Shown piece after piece: positions 40,163 through 49,635 of a stretch of 64,000 nucleotides of DNA. The position numbers and the translations under genes were made by a program. How positions within the stretch are numbered: the stretch's first letter is position 1; every line of letters starts with the position of its first letter. The stretch lies in contig CANBFE010000009.1 in NCBI GenBank assembly GCA_947367855.1, positions 51,965 through 115,964 of the forward strand, written 5' to 3'. The notes under the pieces were generated by a model that was given only the letters and a program-made list of their open reading frames with translations, had not been told where the DNA came from and made no database searches. Origin of the DNA: an uncultured Lachnospiraceae bacterium. Its GTDB lineage: Bacteria; Bacillota; Clostridia; Lachnospirales; Lachnospiraceae.

Positions 40163-42427
40163 CTAATCCAACATGCCCCCGCCTACATCTTCCACTGTCA
40201 CATCCTCATTGCTGCGGATGGTAATCCGGTACATCCTCCCCCGGAACCTTCTGGTGACTGTGGCGGGCAGCAGCTCCGGCGGCAGGCAGGGCTTCACCGA
40301 CAGCCCCTCCCAACAGGGTTTTATCCCCAACAGATACTGAGTTGCCGCCAGATACATCCATGCCGCCGTCCCGGTAAGCCAGGACACGTTAGCCAGGCCG
40401 AACCTGTCGCTTTCCGGGCCGAAAATGTTGGACGCATAGACATAGGGTTCCGCCCGGTACCGTTCCTGTCCTGCCTTCGCCTGTGCCACCATGGGGAGCA
40501 GCTGCCTGTAATATTTCCAGGCATACTCGCTCCTTCCCAACATGCACTCCGCGATAATGGCCCAGGTATTGGCATGGCAGAACACACTGCCGTTTTCCCC
40601 GCAGCCCTTATTGTAGTAGGTGAGAGGGTCCTCCCTGGAAGGATAATTCTCCATGGCGGGATAAATCTTGCGGATTCCCAAATCCGTGTCCAGATATTTC
40701 CGGACGCTGTCCATGGCCGCTGCCTGCTTCTCCGGCTCCCCCAGTCCGCTGATCACAGCCCAGCTCTGGGTGTTCAGCCAGATTTTCGCCTGGGGTTCCC
40801 GGGCGGAACCGATGAAAACGCCCTCGTCCGTAATGCACCGCCGGAACCACTGACCGTCCCAACCCAGGGAATTGACTTTTTCCCGCATCTGTTGATACAG
40901 CTTTTCGTACGGTTCCGCGTCTTCCCCCAGAAGCCCGGCCAGCTCCTTCATCATCCGCAGCACCGTGCCGAACTGCATTCCTGTCCAGATACTCTCTCCC
41001 CTGCCCTTGCGGCACACCTTGTACAGCATATCGTTCCAGTCAGAGCACAGCATCAGTGGAAAGCCGTTTTCTCCCATATGGGAAACCGTGAATTCCACGG
41101 ACTTTCCAATGTGCTCCCACACCGTTCCACGGCCCCCGTCGTAATAGGAAATCTCCCTGGACAGATAATCCAGGCTTCCTTCCTCCATCACCAGATGATA
41201 CACATCCATAATCAGCCATAAGTGGTTGTCAGAGTGAATCCGCGTCACCGGCTCCCACCCTTCCGTGGGAAAGAAATAATGGTTGCAGTGCCCGTCCCCA
41301 TATTGCTGTGTGAACAGCAGATCCAGTTTCTCCCTGGCCCGTCCTGCATCCAGGGGAATCATGGCCAGAATATCCTGGGCCGTATCCCGCATTCCCACAC
41401 CCCGAAAGGTGCCTGTGGCATAGTAGCTGATGTTCCGGGAAAACTGGAAATTCCGTTCCACCTGGTAGGGATTCCAGATATTGATCATGGTCTGGGCGTC
41501 CCCGTCGGGCAGGGCGCATTGAAAGCCGGACAGATACCGCTCCCACTGCGCCTGCAGGGCTTCCCCGGCACGCTCTGCAAAGTCCGCCTCCCTGCACCGG
41601 GCCGCTGTCTGCAGAATCTGATCCTCCGTCATGGCTGTTCCCAGAAAAATCCGGACTTTCCGCTCCTCTCCCGCCTTCAGTTCCAGGTCAAGCTGCAGGG
41701 CAAAGCAGGGATCCCCGCCGTACAGAACAGAACCGGACAATTCCCCCCGCTCCACCCCAAGGGGATTTTCCTCACTCCGATAGCTTCCCACAAAGCTGTC
41801 CCTGTCACAGTCAAAGGCAGTTACGGGCACATCCGCGGCAAAAAACACCAGGGGCGTCTCTTCAGGCCTGGGCTGATTTTCCACCCCATAGCGGTAGACC
41901 AGAATGTCACCCAGGGGATAGCAGGCCAGCTGATGCTTATTATAACACTGCCACTGTACTTCCCGCAAGAATTCCATCATGCCCAGTTCCACGTAGGGGA
42001 AAATCCGCACCTTTCTGTCCCTGTCCGAGCGGAGGGTCATATCCCAGATCAGGACATCCTCCTCTTTCCCCACCAGATAGGTTGTATGTACCTCCAGGCC
42101 TCTGTGTTCCGCCTGAAACCCGGTGTAGCCCATTCCATGGAAGCCCTTCCACTTTTCGGGCTTCACCGGGCAGGGTTCGCAGGTGGGGCACCAAACCTCC
42201 TCCCCGTCCCGGATATAGGTATAGAAACCGCTCCTGTCCATGGGCAGATGGAAGAAACGGTAATGATTGATTCTCCAAATCTGCGGTGATTTATAGAATG
42301 CCACCCCGCCTCCGGCCTGGGAAATCATGGTGTGAAAGGTTCCGTTGGACAGGTAATTCATCCAGGGCGTGGGCGTCCGGTAATCGTCAAAGATAATTTC
42401 CCGCTTCTCATTGTCAAATTGATACAT
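40163..42427 (-). CDS. GH94-family glycoside phosphorylase
   Basis: A 754-residue cytoplasmic enzyme of the cellobiose/chitobiose phosphorylase family, which splits a beta-glycosidic bond with phosphate and yields a sugar 1-phosphate. The N-terminal beta-sandwich (about 1-280) contains YGKF-like FDNEKREIIF, RTPTPWMNYL and YFHLPMDRSGFY-type segments. The alpha6/alpha6 barrel has FRGVGMRDTAQDILAM near 345, and LMLCSDWNDML near 460, where the Asp of DWND is the general acid. HANTWAII and NVSWLTGTAAWM are further family blocks. About 50 residues shorter than cellobiose phosphorylases. The ATG at 42427 has AAAGGAGCGGGAT and overlaps the end of the SGNH gene by 14 bp. Substrate unknown; in this locus a uronic- or rhamnose-linked disaccharide is possible. 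Confidence 0.88.
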   Translation of the reverse strand: MYQFDNEKREIIFDDYRTPTPWMNYLSNGTFHTMISQAGGGVAFYKSPQIWRINHYRFFHLPMDRSGFYTYIRDGEEVWCPTCEPCPVKPEKWKGFHGMGYTGFQAEHRGLEVHTTYLVGKEEDVLIWDMTLRSDRDRKVRIFPYVELGMMEFLREVQWQCYNKHQLACYPLGDILVYRYGVENQPRPEETPLVFFAADVPVTAFDCDRDSFVGSYRSEENPLGVERGELSGSVLYGGDPCFALQLDLELKAGEERKVRIFLGTAMTEDQILQTAARCREADFAERAGEALQAQWERYLSGFQCALPDGDAQTMINIWNPYQVERNFQFSRNISYYATGTFRGVGMRDTAQDILAMIPLDAGRAREKLDLLFTQQYGDGHCNHYFFPTEGWEPVTRIHSDNHLWLIMDVYHLVMEEGSLDYLSREISYYDGGRGTVWEHIGKSVEFTVSHMGENGFPLMLCSDWNDMLYKVCRKGRGESIWTGMQFGTVLRMMKELAGLLGEDAEPYEKLYQQMREKVNSLGWDGQWFRRCITDEGVFIGSAREPQAKIWLNTQSWAVISGLGEPEKQAAAMDSVRKYLDTDLGIRKIYPAMENYPSREDPLTYYNKGCGENGSVFCHANTWAIIAECMLGRSEYAWKYYRQLLPMVAQAKAGQERYRAEPYVYASNIFGPESDRFGLANVSWLTGTAAWMYLAATQYLLGIKPCWEGLSVKPCLPPELLPATVTRRFRGRMYRITIRSNEDVTVEDVGGGMLD

Positions 42428-43079
42428 ATCCCGCTCCTTTCACACAGCGCAGCCACTCTCTGGCCAGCAGGCCGTTCCCTGCCAGGGTCAGATGGATGCC
42501 GTCCACAGACCAGTGTGCGGCAGGGGCTTTCTCACAGGCCCTGTCAAACAGCTCCCGGGAGGGTACCAGTAACGCGCCGTATTTCTCCGCCAGTGCCCTC
42601 ACCACATCCGCCCGCTCCCGAATCTGCCCGTACCAGGTATCCCAGTTCTCCACAATATCCCATCCGTAGGTCAGTTCCTCCGGCTTCAGCTTCAGAAGGA
42701 AGGGTTCGCACAGCACAATTTTTGCCTGGGGCCTGGCCTGTTTCACCTCATACAGCATTCTGTCATATATAAAGGAAAATTTCTCCCTGTCAGCCCCCTT
42801 GTTCATCCGGAGCTGAAATCCCACGTCGTTGACGCCGCAGAGGATACTGATCAGGTCAAACTCCTCGTTCAGGGTATCCTCAATCCATCGGGCATACAAA
42901 TCCATGATACGGTTGCCGTTGACCCCATGGTTTGTCACCTGAATCCCGGGATTTTCACTGGTGAGGTATGCCGCCACCATGTTCACATATCCCTCGCCCA
43001 ACCGCTTTAAGGGGTCCTTTCCTTCTTTGTCTCTGCAGGCATCTGTCAGGGAATCTCCCTGAAATAATAATTTTGTCAT
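42414..43079 (-). CDS. SGNH/GDSL-family esterase
   Basis: A 221-residue cytoplasmic hydrolase: block I LLFQGDSLTDACRD (Ser near residue 10), block II Gly/Asn in NHGVNGNRIMDL, block III LCGVNDVGFQ, block V WSVDGIHLTLAGN with the catalytic Asp/His pair. It resembles acylhydrolases and carbohydrate acetylesterases common in plant-glycan loci. The start at 43079 has AGGAGAAACT; the longer reading overlaps the previous gene. No signal peptide. Lies 53 bp after the beta-helix gene and overlaps the phosphorylase start by 14 bp. Confidence 0.88.
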   Translation of the reverse strand: MTKLLFQGDSLTDACRDKEGKDPLKRLGEGYVNMVAAYLTSENPGIQVTNHGVNGNRIMDLYARWIEDTLNEEFDLISILCGVNDVGFQLRMNKGADREKFSFIYDRMLYEVKQARPQAKIVLCEPFLLKLKPEELTYGWDIVENWDTWYGQIRERADVVRALAEKYGALLVPSRELFDRACEKAPAAHWSVDGIHLTLAGNGLLAREWLRCVKGAGYVSI

Positions 43080-43132
43080 AGTTTCTCCTATATTTACATC
43101 GCTGCGCCGCAGCTTAAAATGGGTAATGTTTC

Positions 43133-45193
43133 TCACGCAGGTTGCCATACGGGGCTGTCTGCACTGCATCCTGAAAAAGATGAGGCTGTCCCTGGTATTT
43201 TCTCCACCGGAATCTCCGGGAAATCTGCAGGCGGGGAATGGAATTTCAGCGTTTCCCTGCAGAAACCTGCCTCCTCCCCGGATTTAAACAGGTAATTGAC
43301 GCCGATCTTATTGTACTCATACAGGGATTCCGCGATTTCCCCCAGACAGGCATCCCTGTGAATGACCACATTATGCTCCAGAACCACGTTTGCCGGATTG
43401 ATGGGAAAAGCCGGGTCCTGGGGATTCTGAAAATCTGTGGAAACCCCTGCCAGAGAAGGGTATTTTTTTCTCCAGATTTCACTGGTGTACGGAATTTCCG
43501 CAAGTTTTTTCCAATGAGGCGCATCCGGCCTGTCGCAGGCTGCATGTGCCCACCCGCCTTTCAGAAACCCCTCCCGGTTGCGGTCATCGTAATAGATGGG
43601 CGCAAGGCAATCCCCCAGAATCACATTGTCCCGAATCACATTATCCCGGCCGCCTCCTGCCAGAAACCCGCGCCCCCTGATGTCTATCAGCAGGTTCCCG
43701 TATGCCGTCTGGCCGGAAAGCCCGTCGTCCCAGTAAATGCCGTTGGCCGGAAAGCCGTCGCTTCCCACTCTTTCAATCCGGTTATACCGAATCACGGTTC
43801 CGTGGGCGGCCCAGTCAAATCCGGCATACACCGCCCCTGCATCCTCCGAGCGCAGAACCGCGTCGTGGATATAATTGTACTCGATAAGGTGTTCGTTTCC
43901 CTCATAGGATACCGCCAGATGAGGGGTGTTCCAGATCTCGTTATGGGCACATATATTTCCCACCCCGGACAGATGCACCCCCGCCTGGTAAGTCCGGTAA
44001 ACCTGTGAAAAATCGTGTATCCGATTATGCCGCGCCGTATTTTCCCCGGGCGTCAGCGTGTCCCGCACACCGCCTTTCAGGTAAATTCCGCCCTGGCCCG
44101 TATGGGAAATCTCACAATTTTCAACAGTATTACGATATCCTTCAATCTGAATTCCGTGCAATGCCGTATTTCGGATATGCAGATTCAGAAACCTGCTGCC
44201 GTTTCCCTTCACGGTAACCGCAGTCTGCCTTACATTGGTAAGGGTAAAGCCTGAAAAAACCATGTTTTCGGCACCGGACAGGCAGATCAGGGGGCTGTCC
44301 GCAGCCGAGATCTCAAATACCGCCTCCTGTGTCCCCCGGGGATACACATACAGAATCCCCCTTTGGCGGTCTATCCAATACATTCCCGGAGACGCAAGCT
44401 CCTGAAGGATATTGTAAAAATAATAGCAGCCCTCCTTCCTTGCTCCGAAACGACTCACATACCCGGGATAAACTCCACGGTTTTCCGTATCAAAGGTAAC
44501 TGGTGTGGAGGAATCTGCCCAATCCCAGTAAAAACAGCCTGCCATCCACACTTCCCCCGGTTCCTTCCAGGTTTTTACACGTTCGTTGGTCTCTTTGTCA
44601 ATGATATAAAGTCCGCCCCTGTGGTTCCGGCGTTCCTCCCAGTCTTTCCAGTAATTCTGGGGCGGAAATTCCGCCGCGTCTCCCACATCCGCAATTTCTT
44701 CAAACTGCAGAAATCCTTCCCCTGGATACCGGGCCAGGGTCATACGTTCCCCGTTTTCAAAAACCTCCAGGTTCACGCCGGAAACCACGCCGTCATATTT
44801 GCGGCCTGTGCTGTAGCGGCCGATGGCATAGAGTTTTTCGTAGGCCTCCTTCCCCACCCCGTACCGCTTCAGGTCAATGGCCCGCACGTTTTCCGCTGCC
44901 CCGGGCGACAGCCTGTCCCGCATTTCGTCGGAAACGGACTCTGTGGCGTCATATGGTACACGCAGCCCGCCCGTTATCACGGCGCCCTCCCCTGTCCGGT
45001 AGGTATGGCCGCTGTCTCTTGCGTCAAACACAAGGTTTTCCCCATAGATTCCCGCCCTCACTTCAACAGTGGCAGGCCCTTTGAGGGTTCTCGCCCTGTC
45101 CCTTGCCGCTGTGATGGTCCGAAGGGGCAGCTCCCGGGTTCCCGGATTCAGGTCCTGCCCCCGGGGGCTAACATAGATTATATTCTGGCTCAT
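43133..45193 (-). CDS. Right-handed parallel beta-helix glycosidase, GH141-like
   Basis: A 686-residue protein. It starts with IIYVSPRGQDLNPGTRELPLRTITAARDRAR, the entry motif of many parallel beta-helix carbohydrate enzymes. After an inserted beta-rich region (about 75-290) come repeated coils with N-rich turns: FSGFTLTNVRQTAVTVKG, IRNTALHGIQIEG, ENCEISHTGQGGIYLKGG, AHNEIWNTPHLAVSYEG and RVGSDGFPANGIYWDDG. This build fits GH141 (alpha-fucosidase or xylanase activities known) better than PL1 or GH28, as no pectate lyase Ca site or GH28 DD/GHG set is visible. Family assignment is therefore tentative. There is no signal peptide. Strong ribosome site (AGGAAGGAGCGCA). It follows the GH28-like gene after a 267-bp repeat-bearing spacer. 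Confidence 0.7.
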   Translation of the reverse strand: MSQNIIYVSPRGQDLNPGTRELPLRTITAARDRARTLKGPATVEVRAGIYGENLVFDARDSGHTYRTGEGAVITGGLRVPYDATESVSDEMRDRLSPGAAENVRAIDLKRYGVGKEAYEKLYAIGRYSTGRKYDGVVSGVNLEVFENGERMTLARYPGEGFLQFEEIADVGDAAEFPPQNYWKDWEERRNHRGGLYIIDKETNERVKTWKEPGEVWMAGCFYWDWADSSTPVTFDTENRGVYPGYVSRFGARKEGCYYFYNILQELASPGMYWIDRQRGILYVYPRGTQEAVFEISAADSPLICLSGAENMVFSGFTLTNVRQTAVTVKGNGSRFLNLHIRNTALHGIQIEGYRNTVENCEISHTGQGGIYLKGGVRDTLTPGENTARHNRIHDFSQVYRTYQAGVHLSGVGNICAHNEIWNTPHLAVSYEGNEHLIEYNYIHDAVLRSEDAGAVYAGFDWAAHGTVIRYNRIERVGSDGFPANGIYWDDGLSGQTAYGNLLIDIRGRGFLAGGGRDNVIRDNVILGDCLAPIYYDDRNREGFLKGGWAHAACDRPDAPHWKKLAEIPYTSEIWRKKYPSLAGVSTDFQNPQDPAFPINPANVVLEHNVVIHRDACLGEIAESLYEYNKIGVNYLFKSGEEAGFCRETLKFHSPPADFPEIPVEKIPGTASSFSGCSADSPVWQPA

Positions 45194-45238
45194 TGCGCTC
45201 CTTCCTGATATTGTATACTTCCTTTCGCCGGGCCGCTT

Positions 45239-45423
45239 CTCCTGCAGACACCGGGCGCCCGTCTTACATCCAGTCTGAACATTTCTTCCACCTACCGCGC
45301 CTCCTGCGGATACCGGAAGCCCATCTCACATCCGGACTCCTCCTGCGCACACTGGATATCCGTCTCACATCCGGACCGAATGCTTCTTCTATCCGGACTC
45401 CTCCTGCGGATACCGGGTGTCCA
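45239..45423. repeat. Tandem duplication (two copies of about 100 bp) made of four related 23-35-bp units
   Basis: Four units begin CTCCTGCxGAxACxGG and continue with CCxTCTCACATCCGG, at 45239, 45301, 45340 and 45401. Units 1 and 3 are 101 bp apart and units 2 and 4 are 100 bp apart, so a block of about 100 bp was duplicated. Units 1 and 3 are each followed by a related TGAACATTTCTTC/CGAATGCTTCTTC segment. The repeat fills the 267-bp spacer (45194-45460) between the GH28-like and beta-helix genes. No gene is seen in it. Confidence 0.75.
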
Positions 45424-45460
45424 CGGCGAAGCGGATTCCCGTCAGCCGAAAAAATCCGGC

Positions 45461-47617
45461 CTACTCTCCCGTTTCCAGGATACAGTTTCCGTACATATGG
45501 GCCGCCGTCAGGGGCGTCACGGAATGGAACAGGGTATAGGGGTAGCGGTACTGCTGCACCTCCGGCAGTCTTGCCTCCACTTCCATCCAGAAATGCCCTG
45601 TGCCTCCGGGTAAGCCCAGTTCCTTCAGGGGGATTCCCACGCGTCTGCCCTCTCCTCCGCGAATTTCCCGGGTGTGAATTTTCTCCACCTTGGGCTGATT
45701 TTTGAATACCAGAGTAATCTCCAATGGGCAGCGAAGCTGCGGTGCTGCTTCCGGGCCGTGCCTTCCATCCAAAACGGCAGGCACCTGGCCGAAATCCGTT
45801 TCTTCTACGGAAAACAGCACTTCCCCAGGCTCTCTTTCTGCAGGAAGCGCAGTATACAAAACCAGAGCGCTGTCCTCCCGCAAAAGCAGGGAGCTGTCGA
45901 TTACCAGGTCTTCTCCCTCCACCCAGGCCGTGAATTCCCCCAGTCTGTCGCCCCAGTAGTTTACGAATTCCAGGGGACGCAGATTCCCTGTCCCTATTTT
46001 CCAGTCCAGGGAAATCAGCTGCCATGCGTACCGGATCTCCGGATCCTCTGACTGGATGGCTGCCACATATTTTCCGGGCTGCAGCACCACCGGACATGCC
46101 ACGCGCCGTTCCGCTCCCGCCGGAAGGAAGACCTTATGCCTGCACCGCCCATAGTCCCCCAGATGCTCCGGCGATATTTTCAGCCAGACCTCTTTTTCCC
46201 TGTCAAAGGACGCAGGATTGCGGAATACCATGGTAATCTCCCCTTCATAGAATCCGTCCTCTCTGCACAGAAAGTCCTTTGTGATCTCCACCGCCGTCTC
46301 CACCATCTGCATCTGCGGAAGCTCCGGGGCAGGCGCCACGCGGATTCCCTCCGCGTACTCCGGGCATTTCAGCCCCAGAGCCACGGCGTCTCCCGGCGTC
46401 TTTCCGCAGATGTCAATTTCCTCAAAAGCCACATTCCGGATCGTATGTGCCTCACCGTACCCCTGCAGACGGGAATCCGACAGAAGAAGCGGCAGGCCTG
46501 GGCTTCCAAGTACATGAATTTTCCGGAATACCACATCCCGGATACAGCCCATCTGCCTGTCCCGATTCCAGTAGGAAGGGGTAATGCGGATATCGAAAAG
46601 CTGTGCCCCGGGCGCGTCTTCAATCCGGATATCCTCAAACAGGATGTCCGACACCAACGCCCGGTCTCCGTGGTGAATTCCCATCAGGGGATATCCTGTG
46701 GGCGAGTGGAGTACGTCAATATCCTGGAATTTCACCCTCCGCACCCGGTCCGCCCGCAGCTCTACCCCCACCTCCATGGGCCTGGCAAAATCATTCCAGA
46801 GAATACAATGCCGGAAGGTTACGTCCTCCACATCCCCGGTATCCAGAGCCTTCACCACCAGAGAATCATCCCATACCCTGGTAAAGGCGTTCTGCACCAG
46901 TACCCGCCGGGAACCGCAGATATCAATGCCGTCGGAATTGCCCCTGCAGCCGATGATTTTCACATTGTCCACCAACACGTCCTCACAGCCGCATATCCGC
47001 AGGCTCCAGTCATTGCTGTCCAGGATGGTGATATCCCGAATGGTTACGTCACGGCACTCTATGGCGTCCACGCATCGGGCATAGACAGGCCTGGTTTCAT
47101 AAGGATACTGTTCCATGCTGATGGCGCCGTATCCGCACACCGTCACATGGCTGCAGTGAGACAGCACTAACTTGCCGTGGACATAAGCGCCCTCCGCCAG
47201 GTATACCACTGTGTCGTCCTTCTCCACAGTCAGTAAATCCGCCTTATGAACACCGGCAGGAAAGCAGATCACATTTGTATATTCCGAAACAGCCTGGTCA
47301 AATGTCCCGTACCGGTCCGCCTCCGCCAGTACCAGGAGATTGTCTTCCGCGCTGCCGTTGATTTCCAGGGAAAACTTCACCGGACGCTCCAGGCGCACCG
47401 CAATCTCCCCGTCTGCAATCTCCGGGATAATCCCCAGGCTTAAAGGCCTCACAACGGCGCTGCGCACTTGCTTTTTTAAGCCAATCCGCAGAATTCCCGG
47501 TTCCTTCAGCAGAAAGGAAACATACTTCATGGCACTGTTTTTATGATAAGGACTGGGGAAAACTGACGCTGTTCTGACAGGCAGGGCTTCTTCCTGCCAG
47601 GTAACGGTATCATTCAT
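45461..47617 (-). CDS. GH28-like parallel beta-helix protein with C-terminal extension
   Basis: A 718-residue protein. An N-terminal beta domain (about 1-110) precedes a beta-helix (about 110-410): FPAGVHKADLLTV, VYLAEGAYVHGKLV, then DSNDWSLRICGCEDVLVDNVKI, RGNSDGIDICGSRRVLVQNAF and RVWDDSLVVKALD. NSDGID and DDS match the NTD and DD catalytic segments of GH28 polygalacturonases, but the GHG and RIK sites are not obvious, so chemistry may differ (rhamno- or xylogalacturonan, or another uronide). The C-terminal 300 residues form beta domains with no known motif. No signal peptide; ribosome site AAGGAGAATCAGCCC. It is the first gene after the transporter and lies behind a hairpin terminator. Confidence 0.72.
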   Translation of the reverse strand: MNDTVTWQEEALPVRTASVFPSPYHKNSAMKYVSFLLKEPGILRIGLKKQVRSAVVRPLSLGIIPEIADGEIAVRLERPVKFSLEINGSAEDNLLVLAEADRYGTFDQAVSEYTNVICFPAGVHKADLLTVEKDDTVVYLAEGAYVHGKLVLSHCSHVTVCGYGAISMEQYPYETRPVYARCVDAIECRDVTIRDITILDSNDWSLRICGCEDVLVDNVKIIGCRGNSDGIDICGSRRVLVQNAFTRVWDDSLVVKALDTGDVEDVTFRHCILWNDFARPMEVGVELRADRVRRVKFQDIDVLHSPTGYPLMGIHHGDRALVSDILFEDIRIEDAPGAQLFDIRITPSYWNRDRQMGCIRDVVFRKIHVLGSPGLPLLLSDSRLQGYGEAHTIRNVAFEEIDICGKTPGDAVALGLKCPEYAEGIRVAPAPELPQMQMVETAVEITKDFLCREDGFYEGEITMVFRNPASFDREKEVWLKISPEHLGDYGRCRHKVFLPAGAERRVACPVVLQPGKYVAAIQSEDPEIRYAWQLISLDWKIGTGNLRPLEFVNYWGDRLGEFTAWVEGEDLVIDSSLLLREDSALVLYTALPAEREPGEVLFSVEETDFGQVPAVLDGRHGPEAAPQLRCPLEITLVFKNQPKVEKIHTREIRGGEGRRVGIPLKELGLPGGTGHFWMEVEARLPEVQQYRYPYTLFHSVTPLTAAHMYGNCILETGE

Positions 47618-47737
47618 GGGCTGATTCTCCTTCCGCTTTCAGACACACCTTCCCACATGCTGCCTTCGCCGTCAGCGCCGTTGAGAATGGTAAGTGTGCC
47701 ATTTGTTTTTTACAGGCCCGCGAAAGAGCTGGGGATT

Positions 47738-47773
47738 CAAAAATGAGAGGGGCTTACCGCCGCCTCCCATTTT
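47738..47773 (-). terminator. Internal terminator/attenuator after the binding-protein gene
   Basis: On the minus strand AAAATG-GGAGG and CCTC-TCATTTT pair with one mismatch around a 12-nt loop, followed by TTTTTG. It lies in the 202-bp gap between the binding-protein gene and the GH28-like gene, so part of the transcripts may end here and transporter genes be expressed more than the enzymes. Confidence 0.55.
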
Positions 47774-47819
47774 CTGATCCCGCCTGTGTCCTTCGGGCCG
47801 TTTTCAAGTTACATCATTT

Positions 47820-49553
47820 TCATTCTTTTTCGCTGATCCAGGAAGTGATATTGTTCTCCTGTACATAGGCGTTAATCTGGTTCTGCAGCTCTTCGATGAG
47901 TCTGTCCACACCTGCGGCCTGACGCTCTGCAATCCACTTATCCAGTGTGGTTTCCCATTCATCTCCCATGTAGCCATTGTCGATCATGCTCTTATATTCG
48001 CCGTCAATGGCTTTCAGGGAAGCCACCACGTCCGTTACATTGCTGTCGTCAAAAGTAAAGTTTACAAAAGAACTGATGATGGCATCTTTCTCGTTTTCCA
48101 ATAATTCGTCATAATAGCCCGGCACATCCGCCTGGGTCACCAGAGAGTTTTTACAGGTTCCCACGGTCCATTTCCACAGGCCGTAGTTGGAATCGGAAGT
48201 ACCCTGGGAGCCGTAATCGGTAGTGATGGTGCCGTCTCCGTTATCCGTATAATGTTCCCCTTCAAAACCGTAGACCAGGAGCTGATACAGCTCCGGCTCC
48301 GTGTACAGGGCGTTGAGAACCATCATGGCCCGCTCCGGCTCGTCCGCGCAATAGGGAATGGCCATGGCGGTTGCGTCGCCTCTGCTCAAATACCCTTCGT
48401 TCTCGATCTGAACCAGGGAAATGTCCACGCCTGCGGTGGCGCTGTACATGTCCGCCGTGTTGTCGGTAAGGGCGTTATGGACATCGATCACCGTAGTGTT
48501 GGGTGTATATTCCCCGCCTGTGACAAAGCTTAAGGTATTCTTCTCCAGGGAAGCAATGTCGGAACGGATGTAACCCTTTTTGTAGAACTCCGCCATATTT
48601 TCCGCATACACCCGATAATGGTCACTCTGGATGGTGTCGATCACGGTAAAGCTGTTGTCCATATGGGGCACGCCGATGTTGTACATCTGGAGGCTGCTCT
48701 CGGAGGACAGGCGGTTGGGGTACAGCCATGCGCCGAAGGTGGCCTGGCTGATGCCGCTGTAGAGCTGATCATTGTCCTTCAAGGCTCCCAGGTAGATGTC
48801 CAGTTGGTCAAATACGGCCTGCAGGTCATCTGTAGACGAGTAATCGTTCCACCACTTGGTCACTGCCTTCTGTGTGTCCTCAAGCCAGGTATCCCCTGCC
48901 AGTTTTGCCAGTTCCGTGGGAATCTTAAAGGCGCGCACATTGCTGTAAAGTCCCTGCCAGCTGATCAGGTAATAGAGCTTATCGTCCGCCGGATAACGGT
49001 GCATATCCAGAATCTCTTCGCCCAGTTCCTGTTTGATGCCCTGTCCGTACTGTTCTACCAAATCGTCAAGCGCCATCAGATTGCCGTCCTGAATCAGCTG
49101 ATTGGAGCCGGTTACCCAACTTGCAATCCAGGTCAAATCCACCGCTTCGCCGGAAGCAAGCATCTGGGGATATTTCTCCTTATACTCCGCGTTGGGCATA
49201 CAGGTAATCTCCACCGTGGTATTTGGCACATATTCCTGAAGCTTCTCGTTAAAGGCCTCCCACACCCTGTCGGAATCTTTCTGTTTTCCCGGGCCGCCAA
49301 TCCAGAACTGGATGGTCACAGGTTCCAGTTCCGCCGTCTCACCGCCGGATGCCTGGCTGTCCTCCGCGCTGTCACCCGCTTCCTGGCCGTCGCTGTTTTC
49401 CGCGCTGCTCTCCTGGGTAGATTCGGACGCGCTTCCGCCTTCTTCACTTCCATTCCCGGCACTGCTGCCTCCGTCGTCGCTGCCGCAGCCGCCCAGGCAG
49501 GCGGAAGCCGTCAATAATGCCGCCAGAATCAAACTCAAACTTTTTCTTTTCAT
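47820..49553 (-). CDS. Oligosaccharide-binding lipoprotein, YtcQ/LplA type with DUF3502 tail
   Basis: A 577-residue lipoprotein with a lipobox (LTASACLGGC), a linker rich in Ser, Glu and Gly (about 25-75), and the binding core starting VTIQFWIGGPGKQKDSDRV. The C-terminal 140 residues (NFTFDDSNVTDVVASLKAIDGEYKS...) match the DUF3502 domain seen in binding proteins of the YtcQ/LplA group, partners of lplB/lplC permeases. Binding of pectin-derived or other complex oligosaccharides is typical of the group. Strong ribosome site (AAGGAGGATTACAC). It lies 82 bp after the second permease gene, inside the operon. No ATPase is encoded; a shared MsmK-like ATPase is presumably used, perhaps the one at 11988-13127. 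Confidence 0.9.
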   Translation of the reverse strand: MKRKSLSLILAALLTASACLGGCGSDDGGSSAGNGSEEGGSASESTQESSAENSDGQEAGDSAEDSQASGGETAELEPVTIQFWIGGPGKQKDSDRVWEAFNEKLQEYVPNTTVEITCMPNAEYKEKYPQMLASGEAVDLTWIASWVTGSNQLIQDGNLMALDDLVEQYGQGIKQELGEEILDMHRYPADDKLYYLISWQGLYSNVRAFKIPTELAKLAGDTWLEDTQKAVTKWWNDYSSTDDLQAVFDQLDIYLGALKDNDQLYSGISQATFGAWLYPNRLSSESSLQMYNIGVPHMDNSFTVIDTIQSDHYRVYAENMAEFYKKGYIRSDIASLEKNTLSFVTGGEYTPNTTVIDVHNALTDNTADMYSATAGVDISLVQIENEGYLSRGDATAMAIPYCADEPERAMMVLNALYTEPELYQLLVYGFEGEHYTDNGDGTITTDYGSQGTSDSNYGLWKWTVGTCKNSLVTQADVPGYYDELLENEKDAIISSFVNFTFDDSNVTDVVASLKAIDGEYKSMIDNGYMGDEWETTLDKWIAERQAAGVDRLIEELQNQINAYVQENNITSWISEKE

Positions 49554-49635
49554 GTGTAATCCTCCTTATTTTATAGTTCCCTGTCTGCCCCGCAGAACAG
49601 ACACTGGTGTTTCTCGTAAAGCTCCTGTTCCTCCG

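Noticed and set aside
39401..41221. 606-residue plus-strand frame opposite the SGNH and GH94 genes
   Set aside because: Long antisense frames are common here because of GC-rich third positions. The composition (His, Pro, Gln-rich) is not protein-like, and the minus strand has clear enzyme motifs.
45239..45423. CRISPR array
   Set aside because: Units are imperfect, spacing alternates between 61-62 and 39 bp because of a simple block duplication, and no cas genes are present.
45264..46097. 277-residue minus-strand frame covering the tandem repeat
   Set aside because: Overlaps the GH28-like gene in another frame, is Gly/Arg-rich and has no ribosome site. The repeat is treated as noncoding.
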